Positions 1 to 5,509 of a stretch of 5,509 nt of DNA are shown in pieces (position 1 is the first letter of the stretch; each line of letters starts with the position of its first letter). A model generated the notes under the pieces. It was not told the DNA's origin, searched no databases, and saw nothing but the letters and a program-made list of their open reading frames with translations. A program made the translations under genes and the position numbers. Source of the stretch: Planctomycetota bacterium (GTDB lineage Bacteria > Planctomycetota > Planctomycetia > Planctomycetales > Planctomycetaceae); assembly GCA_023429275.1 (NCBI GenBank), contig JAEYWB010000691.1, positions 1-5,509 of the forward strand, given 5' to 3'.

Positions 1-1
1 G

Positions 2-1762
2 ATCAACGACGTCATCAAGAAGACCCACCAGGATGGACTCGACAAGTCGCTGCTTGAGTTCATGACCTACGCGAACGGTCCGCAGCACAAGGTCCGGCTG
101 ACGCGGCCGTACTACGTCGGCACGAAAGAGGTCACGGTCGCGCAGTTCCGGAGGTTCGCCGAGGAGACGGGCTATCAGCCGACCGACAAGATCGCGGAGA
201 ACGACACTCCCAACTGGCTGAAACCGGCGACTGAAGAGCTGGACCGCTGCCCGGCCACCCGGGTGACGTGGCACGAAGCTCGTAAGTTCTGTCGGTGGCT
301 GAGCGAAAAGGAGGGAGTCGAGTACGTGCTCCCGACTGATGCCCAGTGGGAGTTTGCCTGTCGGGCCGGCAGCCCGGAGAAGTGGTACCACGGAGACGAC
401 CGGGACGAGCTGAAGGATTACGCGTGGTACGGGTTCGGTTACCACGACGCTCCGCACGAAGTCGGGAAGAAGAAGCCGAACGCTTTCGGCCTCTACGACA
501 TGCTCGGGAATGCCCACGAGTGGGTGCAGGACTGGCATCAGCAGGCCTTCTACTCGCAGTCGCCGCTGCTCGATCCGGTCTGCACCCAGCCCGGCGTCGG
601 CCGTGTCTGCCGCGGCGGATGGTGGTGGGACAGCGCGGACCTGATCCGCTGCGCCTCCCGCGGGTACAACGTCCCGGACCTTCGCTATCCGGGGTGCGGG
701 TTCCGGGTGGCGATCGTCCCGCCGTTCGGCAAGCTGTCTCAACAGGCCACACCGGCCGCGGCGACATCGGCGAAACCGGTCCTCTCTGCTCCTCTCGACT
801 TCTCCGGCTCGCTGATCGGGGCCGGGGGATTCTTCTCGCTCACCTCGACGGCCGATGGCTCGCGGGTGGTTGGCGGGACGTTTCATGGAAAGATCGGCCT
901 GTGGAACACGGCGATGCGGGAGCAGGTCCGGGTGATTGACGCCCATGACGGCTCGATTCACGGTCTCGTCATCACGCCGGACCAGAAGCACATCGTCTCG
1001 GCGGCAGTCGACGGCTCGATCCGCAAGTGGAACCTCGAGACCGGCGAAAAGGTCCTCGACTTCGTGGGTCACAAGGGCCGAGTCGACTCGCTCGCCATCG
1101 TCGGCGAGGTCGGACGCGAAACGCTGATCTCCGCCTCCTCGGACTTCGAGAAGAAAGAGGAATACGGCATTCGCGCGTGGGACCTCGCGACCGGCCAGGA
1201 GCGCCGACAGTTTGCGGGTGACATCGGATTCATCGGATGCCTCTCGGCGATCCCCGGGACGGACCGGGTCGTCACGTGCGACTTCCTTCACCGCCGCGTC
1301 ACCCTGTGGGACGCTTCCGAAGGGACGTCGCTCCGGTTCGCCTCCAGCGAATCGCTCCTCTCACTGGCCGTCGATCCGGCCGGCCGGAGACTCGCCACCG
1401 GACATGCAGCGCGCAAGGAGACGAACGGTCGCTGGGACGATCCGGAGAGTGCGGTCGTCCGGATCCGGGATGCCGAGACTCTTCAACCGGGACTGGTCCT
1501 GCGCGGACACCGGGGTCCTGTCAGCTCCGTCGCCTTCTCGCCGGACGGGGCCTTCCTAGTCTCGGTTTCCGGAGGAGCCCATGCCGACGACGGGAACTTC
1601 CTCGAATCGAGCGACACCTCGGTCCGTCTCTGGAATGCAGCGACGGGCACGGAGCTCTCCCGGCAGGAGTCCACGGATCGCCTGCTGCGAGTCGCCTTCC
1701 TCCCGGATGGGTCGTTCGTCACCGGCGGCAACAATCAGCTCCGCCTCTGGCAGATCCGGTAA
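2..1762 (+). CDS. FGE-sulfatase (SUMF1-like) domain protein with C-terminal WD40 propeller, 5' partial
   Basis: The frame is open from base 2, and the residues before the first Met codon (62) already read as family sequence, so the true start lies upstream. Numbering from that Met, residues 10-220 form an FGE-sulfatase/SUMF1 domain (C-type-lectin-like fold) with family motifs EVTVAQFRRFAEETGYQPT, LPTDAQWEFACRAG, FGLYDMLGNAHEWVQDW, and a closing RGG...GFRVA. Residues 221-250 are an Ala/Pro/Ser-rich linker. Residues 251-566 hold seven WD40-type repeats, each ending near LW/KW/AW plus Asn or Asp (e.g. RKWNLETGE, RLWNAATGT, final RLWQIR), enough for one closed propeller. True FGE oxidises a sulfatase cysteine to formylglycine; the Cys pair needed for this is not seen here (GGWWWDSADL at 185-194), so a binding or scaffold role is more likely than catalysis. 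Any signal peptide, kinase or other N-terminal domain would be outside the window. Domain calls are firm; the cellular role is unknown. Confidence 0.93.
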   Translation: MNDVIKKTHQDGLDKSLLEFMTYANGPQHKVRLTRPYYVGTKEVTVAQFRRFAEETGYQPTDKIAENDTPNWLKPATEELDRCPATRVTWHEARKFCRWLSEKEGVEYVLPTDAQWEFACRAGSPEKWYHGDDRDELKDYAWYGFGYHDAPHEVGKKKPNAFGLYDMLGNAHEWVQDWHQQAFYSQSPLLDPVCTQPGVGRVCRGGWWWDSADLIRCASRGYNVPDLRYPGCGFRVAIVPPFGKLSQQATPAAATSAKPVLSAPLDFSGSLIGAGGFFSLTSTADGSRVVGGTFHGKIGLWNTAMREQVRVIDAHDGSIHGLVITPDQKHIVSAAVDGSIRKWNLETGEKVLDFVGHKGRVDSLAIVGEVGRETLISASSDFEKKEEYGIRAWDLATGQERRQFAGDIGFIGCLSAIPGTDRVVTCDFLHRRVTLWDASEGTSLRFASSESLLSLAVDPAGRRLATGHAARKETNGRWDDPESAVVRIRDAETLQPGLVLRGHRGPVSSVAFSPDGAFLVSVSGGAHADDGNFLESSDTSVRLWNAATGTELSRQESTDRLLRVAFLPDGSFVTGGNNQLRLWQIR

Positions 1763-1857
1763 GAAGGCAACTTCAAACGCCTGATCGCCGGCTGTTCGGT
1801 CGAGATGGGTATTTGCCACGCCGGCACGAGTCGCCGTTCCGACGGGAGTGTCGTGGT

Positions 1858-3081
1858 CTACTCGAAGCTCAAGCGAAGGGCGGCCTGTGGCGGGACCTCC
1901 GCGAGGCGGGCGGCGTGCCGATGGACCTTGGCCAGGCTGGCGGCGACCTCGGCGAGGCTCTGGTCGTCTCCTTCGAGCGCGGTGTGGTGAAGCGTCAGGA
2001 CGCGGGTGTCGGCGAGGGTGGCGTGCGGAAGTTCTCCCGCGGCGCGAAACCGCCTTCGAGCGTGCGAGGCATGCAGGGCGCGAAACCCCGGGGCGATCAG
2101 GACCCCTTCCGCTTGAGCGGCGGTCGCAAACTGGTCGCGAGTCAGGCCTCTTCCTTCAGGCCCCCGCGACGGATCATGCCAGAACCCGAGCTTGTAAAGG
2201 GCCGTCCCTTCAAACTCCGACACCCAGGGAACGAGCGAATCGACGCCGAGCACGTCAAGCCAGTGGCACAATCGCGCGGCGCTGGCGGCGCGGCGGCCGT
2301 TCCACTCGGCGAGATGCTCCCACTGCGGCAGGACGATCGCCGCCTGTACCTCCGACAGCGGGTACGCGTCGTTTCCGCGATTCGTATACAGCCGGATCCG
2401 CTGAAGCACGTCATCACGCGACGTCAGGACTGCCCCGCCGCGCCCCGCGGAGAGGAGTTTCGAACCTCCGAAGCTCAGGACCGAGACGTCTCCCCAGGCT
2501 CCGCCGATGCGGCCGTCGACCTGGGCGCCAGGGGCCTGGCAGACGTCTTCGACGACCGCCAGCTTGCGCTCGTCGGCAATCGCCCGAAGCGCCGGCATGT
2601 CGACCCGTCCTCCGTGAAGGTGCGAGCCGATGATCGCCTTTGTTGCGGGGGTGATCGCCGCGGGGATCTGCGAGACGTCGAGCTGCCCGGTGAGCGGGTC
2701 GATATCGACCAGCACCGGAGTCGCGCCGGTCAGGCAGACATTCGAGAAGTTCCCGCGGAAGTCATAGGCCGAAAGGACGACCTCGTCTCCCGGGCCGATC
2801 CCGAGACCACGAAGCGCGAGTTCGACCGCAACGGTGCCGCTGCTGCAGAGATGGGTCAGAAGACCTCCATGGTCAGCGGCCAGCCGCCCGGATAGACTGG
2901 CAAGACCCCTTCCCGTGTAGGCTCGCCACTCCCCTGACCGCCCCAGCGCGGCCAGGGCCTCGGCGACGGGCCTGTCGATTTCGTGCTCGCCGCCGCCTCC
3001 CTTGCAGGCGGCGGGGCCGCCGAGCATCCGCGGAGGCAGCGATGCCTTCCGGTCAATCAGTTCGAGCAGCGAATCAGTCAT
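1858..3081 (-). CDS. DegT/DnrJ/EryC1/StrS-family PLP-dependent aminotransferase
   Basis: A complete 407-residue protein, the usual length for this fold-type I aminotransferase family, which typically aminates keto-sugar nucleotides or related cyclic ketones in the cytoplasm using glutamate or glutamine as donor. Visible landmarks: an N-terminal LGGPAACKGG segment; phosphate-binding SSGTVAVELAL (80-90) followed by GIGPGDEVVLSAYDF; PVLVDIDPLTGQLD (122-135); VVEDVCQAPGA (176-186) with Asp179 expected to contact the pyridine nitrogen; SFGGSKLLSAGRGGA (203-217) with Lys208 (codon 2458-2460) as the Schiff-base lysine; and PLSEVQAA (241-248), the family's M/LSE-LQAA motif. All key catalytic residues are present, so the enzyme should be active. 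The stretch TNRGN replaces the commoner N/D-H-G in front of that motif. The substrate cannot be told: no sugar-nucleotide dehydratase, glycosyltransferase or other partner gene is in view. The ATG at 3081 has only a weak ribosome-binding site (TAAGGC adjoining it). It converges with the FGE-WD40 gene and diverges from the WYL regulator. Confidence 0.93.
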   Translation of the reverse strand: MTDSLLELIDRKASLPPRMLGGPAACKGGGGEHEIDRPVAEALAALGRSGEWRAYTGRGLASLSGRLAADHGGLLTHLCSSGTVAVELALRGLGIGPGDEVVLSAYDFRGNFSNVCLTGATPVLVDIDPLTGQLDVSQIPAAITPATKAIIGSHLHGGRVDMPALRAIADERKLAVVEDVCQAPGAQVDGRIGGAWGDVSVLSFGGSKLLSAGRGGAVLTSRDDVLQRIRLYTNRGNDAYPLSEVQAAIVLPQWEHLAEWNGRRAASAARLCHWLDVLGVDSLVPWVSEFEGTALYKLGFWHDPSRGPEGRGLTRDQFATAAQAEGVLIAPGFRALHASHARRRFRAAGELPHATLADTRVLTLHHTALEGDDQSLAEVAASLAKVHRHAARLAEVPPQAALRLSFE

Positions 3082-3184
3082 GCCTTAATGGTCGTCCAAG
3101 GCGTCTCCCTGCCCCCACCGGATGTCTCCTGATGTCCGACCGGCCGGGAACGCCCCGCGCCATCGCACCGGGTGATCAGTCGCC
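3082..3184. promoter_or_regulatory. Divergent intergenic region between aminotransferase and WYL regulator
   Basis: This 103-base gap must hold the 5' signals of both divergent genes. I find no convincing -35/-10 pair on either strand, which is common for planctomycete promoters read by eye. It contains a direct repeat, GATGTC at 3121-3126 and 3131-3136, spaced ten bases (one helical turn); the surrounding CGGA (3119-3122) and TCCG (3135-3138) also form an inverted pair. An 8-base palindrome CCGGCCGG lies at 3140-3147, unremarkable at this G+C content. Regulation of both genes by the WYL protein is plausible from the layout only. Confidence 0.45.
3171..3177 (+). promoter_or_regulatory. Possible ribosome-binding site of the WYL regulator gene
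   Basis: GGTGATC matches seven bases of the extended Shine-Dalgarno complement (GGAGGTGATCC) to the usual bacterial 16S rRNA 3' end, and lies seven bases before the ATG at 3185. The GGAGG core itself is not matched, so pairing would be with the downstream part of the anti-SD. It supports the chosen start but is not decisive. Confidence 0.35.
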
Positions 3185-4186
3185 ATGGCCGTGACATCGG
3201 GAAAACGAGGTTCGGGTCAGGTCCGGAAGATCCGGCGGCTGTTCGGCGTCGTCGAACGCCTGCAGACCGGCCGGAGGCATTCCGCCGTTGAGCTTGCGGA
3301 CTTCTGCGGCTGCAGCGTCCGGACGACGTTTCGCGATCTGAAGCTCCTCGCGGACGCCGGCCTCCCCATCATGCACGATGATTCCCGGCAAGGCTACTGG
3401 ATCCCCGCCGACCGGTTCCTGCCGCCGACCGCCCTGACCAGCCAGGAGACGATCGGCATCGTGCTCGCCTGCGATGAGCTCGGCCGGCGGATCCCGTTCC
3501 TGCGGCCCGCCCGCGACGCGGTCCTCAAGTTCCTCGCGAATCTGCCGGGGAAGGCGAAGTCGGAACTGAAAGATGTCGGAGATACGATCCAGATCCATCT
3601 GGGGCCGATGGTCAAGATGGACCATTTCGAACAGCAGTTCGAGTCGATCCTGGCGTCGCTCCAGCAGCGGACCAAGGTGCGGATCCACTACCACAGCCTC
3701 TCGGAGCAGCGGTCGTTCTCGACGCTCGTCGCCCCCTACTCGGTCTTTTTCGGAATCCGGGCGTGGTACCTCATCGGGCGGTCGTCCCTGCACCGGGCTG
3801 TCCGCACGTTCCACCTCGGCCGGATCGAGCGGGCGGAGCCGACGAACGACCGGTACGAGATCCCTCCCCGGTTCTCGATCTCCCGGTACCTCGGGAATGC
3901 ATGGAAGATCGTCCGGGACGGGAAAAAGGACACAAAGGTCGTCGTCCGCTTCCGGCCTCCCATCGCCACCCACGTCGAACAGGTCGTGTGGCACAAGACG
4001 CAGAAGACCCGGTGGAACGCCGACGGCACGCTGGAGTTCGAGGCGACAGTCAGCGGAGTGGACGAGATCTCCTGGTGGGTGCTCGGCTATGGCCGGTTCG
4101 CCGAGGTCATCGAGCCTCCCTCGCTGCGGGACCTGATTCGAACGCACGCGGAAAAACTCATCGAGGTCTACGCTTCGCCTCGATGA
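3185..4186 (+). CDS. HTH-type transcriptional regulator with WYL domain (YafY/DeoR-like)
   Basis: A complete 333-residue protein of the usual length for this family of ligand-responsive DNA-binding regulators. Residues 13-75 form a winged helix-turn-helix: RKIRRLFGVVERLQTGRR leads into VELADFCGCSVRTTFRDLKLLADAGLPI, with the recognition helix around 43-55 and the wing ending at QGYWI (69-73). A helical linker covers about 80-150. The WYL domain spans about 155-215, with APYSVFFGIRAWYLIG carrying the signature Trp194-Tyr195-Leu196 and ending in TFHLGRI (208-214). Residues 250-330 match the C-terminal WCX extension (VVVRFRPPIATHVEQVVWH, then WWVLGYGRFAEVIEP). WYL domains are known to bind small ligands or nucleic acids and to control DNA binding; here the ligand and targets are unknown. 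Divergence from the aminotransferase suggests control of that gene or itself. WYL proteins occur in some phage-defence loci, but no defence genes are present here. Confidence 0.93.
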   Translation: MAVTSGKRGSGQVRKIRRLFGVVERLQTGRRHSAVELADFCGCSVRTTFRDLKLLADAGLPIMHDDSRQGYWIPADRFLPPTALTSQETIGIVLACDELGRRIPFLRPARDAVLKFLANLPGKAKSELKDVGDTIQIHLGPMVKMDHFEQQFESILASLQQRTKVRIHYHSLSEQRSFSTLVAPYSVFFGIRAWYLIGRSSLHRAVRTFHLGRIERAEPTNDRYEIPPRFSISRYLGNAWKIVRDGKKDTKVVVRFRPPIATHVEQVVWHKTQKTRWNADGTLEFEATVSGVDEISWWVLGYGRFAEVIEPPSLRDLIRTHAEKLIEVYASPR

Positions 4187-4282
4187 ACGCGACGGCCGCG
4201 GAGAGCTGCACTGGTGCGGTCGGCTGACGAGACCCTATCGTGCAGGCAACCGACCACTCATGTTCCGGAAGCAAAGCCTCCC

Positions 4283-5509
4283 ATGGCGCGGATCGTCTCG
4301 CTCATCGTCCTGCTGGTCCTGATCGTCATTCTAGGGATCACGTTCTTCCAGGTGATCGCTCCGTATCTGCTGCCGCTGTTCATCGCGGTGGTGGCGACGA
4401 TTCTGTCGCAGCCGATGATGCGGTACTTCCAGTCGAAGTGGCCGAAGCATCCGCGCGTCGCCGCAGGACTCACGACGGCAACCGTCCTGTCGGTCGTCAT
4501 GGTTCCGCTGATGCTCACGACCATCGTCGCAGCCCTTCAGCTCTTCGCCTTTGCCCAGGATGTTTCGAGCAACGATTCGTGGAGCCGCGTCGTCAACCGG
4601 GTGAAGGACGAGGCGGTCGTTCAGACCGAATCCTTCTTCAGCCGGCTCGTCGCCCTGACGAATACGATGCTCCCCAAAGACCGCCAGCAGAGTCCCGAGG
4701 AGGTCCAGGCCCAGGTCCAGCAGCTCACCCGGCAGGCGATCACCGCCATCGGGAACCGGTCGCTGGGGATCGCCAGCACCGCCGCGGGGACGACGATCGG
4801 TATGGCAACGATCGCCTTTACGACGGTCGTTGCCATGGCGACCGGACTCTTCATCTTCTCGGTCGCACTCTACTACTTCCTGGCGGACGGCCCCGCGCTG
4901 CTGGCAGCGTCGGAGCGGATGATCCCGTTGCACGTCGAGTACCAGCGGCAGATGCTCACCCAGTTTTCGAGCGCCGTCCGGGCGGTCGTTTCGGCGACCT
5001 TTCTGGCCGCACTCGCCCAGGGAGTGGCGCTCGCGATCGGACTCTGGTTCTTCGGATTCTCGCACCTGATGGTCCTGCTGGTCGCTGCCACGCTGGCGGC
5101 CCTGATCCCTTTCGTCGGGACGTCGCTTGTCTGGATCCCCTGCGTTCTTGTGCTGATCGGCGAAGGCCACTGGGGTCAGGCGGTCAGCCTCGCCATCTGG
5201 GGAAGTGTCCTCGTCGGGACGCTCGACAACGTCGTCCGGACCTACGCCCTCAACAACGACACCGAGCTTCACCCGCTGCTGGCGCTGGTGTGCGTTCTCG
5301 GGGGACTCGAAGTGATGGGTCTGTGGGGCGTGTTCGTCGGGCCGATTGTCGCCTCCTGCCTCCACGCCCTGGTCGGGATCTTCAATCGGGAACTCTTCCA
5401 GCTCTGCGGAGAACGGACACCGGTCGCCGAAGCCGCCGCGACAGGGGCTGCCGTGGCGGGCGCGATCATCGCCGCCGCCGGAGGAACCACCGACACTCCT
5501 CCCTCGTCC
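4283..5509 (+). CDS. AI-2E family transporter (PerM/TqsA/YdiK-like membrane protein), 3' partial
   Basis: The frame is open for 409 codons from ATG 4283 to the window edge with no stop. The translation begins with a hydrophobic helix (MARIVSLIVLLVLIVILGIT) followed by PYLLPLFIAVVATILSQP, as in AI-2E-family inner-membrane proteins. Hydrophobic segments lie at about 4-21, 27-43, 60-92, 165-200, 235-258, 262-292, 298-316 and 330-365. Residues 93-160 are a charged, Gln-rich extramembrane section. Family motifs are ALIPFVGTSLVWIP (273-286) and DNVVR (315-319), with ELHPLLALVCVLGGLEVMG and WGVFVGPIV after them. The family usually has 350-400 residues, so only a short tail is probably missing. Characterised members export quorum-signal AI-2 or exchange Na+/Li+ for protons; substrate cannot be predicted here. 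GTG 4214 is an in-frame alternative start, but ATG 4283, preceded by GGAAG (4267-4271), begins directly at the first helix. It follows the WYL gene after a 96-base gap. Confidence 0.92.
   Translation, partial: MARIVSLIVLLVLIVILGITFFQVIAPYLLPLFIAVVATILSQPMMRYFQSKWPKHPRVAAGLTTATVLSVVMVPLMLTTIVAALQLFAFAQDVSSNDSWSRVVNRVKDEAVVQTESFFSRLVALTNTMLPKDRQQSPEEVQAQVQQLTRQAITAIGNRSLGIASTAAGTTIGMATIAFTTVVAMATGLFIFSVALYYFLADGPALLAASERMIPLHVEYQRQMLTQFSSAVRAVVSATFLAALAQGVALAIGLWFFGFSHLMVLLVAATLAALIPFVGTSLVWIPCVLVLIGEGHWGQAVSLAIWGSVLVGTLDNVVRTYALNNDTELHPLLALVCVLGGLEVMGLWGVFVGPIVASCLHALVGIFNRELFQLCGERTPVAEAAATGAAVAGAIIAAAGGTTDTPPSS

Noticed and set aside
602..715. Possible diversity-generating retroelement variable region in the C-type-lectin-like FGE domain
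   Set aside because: This fold is a common retroelement target, but the site is internal rather than at the protein's C terminus, its codons are not adenine-rich, and no reverse transcriptase or template repeat is in the window.
1237..2895. A 552-codon open frame on the plus strand crossing genes 1 and 2
   Set aside because: It overlaps two genes with clear family motifs, has low-complexity Arg/Gly/Pro-rich translation and matches no family I recognise; it is a by-product of high G+C codon use.
3176..4147. A 323-codon minus-strand frame opposite the WYL gene
   Set aside because: The plus strand carries an intact HTH-WYL-WCX protein; the antisense translation is Asp/Arg/Pro-rich with no domain.
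3185..4186. WYL regulator as a marker of a phage-defence island
   Set aside because: None of the neighbours is a nuclease, helicase, methyltransferase, toxin or other defence gene, and WYL regulators are common outside defence loci.
4183..4227. A 14-codon frame whose ATG overlaps the WYL stop codon (ATGA)
   Set aside because: Very short, no plausible ribosome-binding site, no recognisable peptide; likely chance.
4331..5365. A 344-codon minus-strand frame opposite the AI-2E gene
   Set aside because: Its translation is a featureless run of Asp, Arg, Glu and Gln, the usual antisense image of a GC-rich membrane protein, while the plus strand shows clear family motifs.

Overview
The window is GC-rich throughout, with strong G/C preference at third codon positions and many long open frames on the non-coding strand. 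Four protein-coding genes fill nearly all of it. Gene content points to a member of the Planctomycetota: a formylglycine-generating-enzyme-like (FGE/SUMF1) domain fused to WD40 repeats, with sequence details typical of that phylum, next to a WYL regulator. This assignment is an inference from family style; no rRNA or other marker is present, and I do not name a genus.

Layout. (1) Positions 2-1762, plus strand: the 3' part of a gene for an FGE-sulfatase-domain protein with a C-terminal seven-bladed WD40 propeller; its 5' end lies outside the window. (2) Positions 1858-3081, minus strand: a complete PLP-dependent DegT/DnrJ/EryC1/StrS-type aminotransferase, convergent with gene 1. (3) Positions 3185-4186, plus strand: a complete helix-turn-helix/WYL-domain transcriptional regulator, divergent from the aminotransferase across a 103-base gap. 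(4) Positions 4283-5509, plus strand: an AI-2E/PerM-family membrane protein, intact at its start but running off the right edge without a stop codon.

How they fit together. No pathway is evident. The three intergenic gaps are about 95-103 bases each. The only arrangement with a regulatory flavour is the divergent aminotransferase/WYL pair, whose shared gap holds a short direct repeat that could be an operator. The WYL gene and the AI-2E gene are co-directional but not tightly coupled. I see no RNA gene, insertion sequence, CRISPR array, phage gene or recognisable defence system. The region looks like ordinary planctomycete chromosome. Its most distinctive element is the FGE-WD40 fusion, which lacks the catalytic cysteine pair of true formylglycine-generating enzymes.
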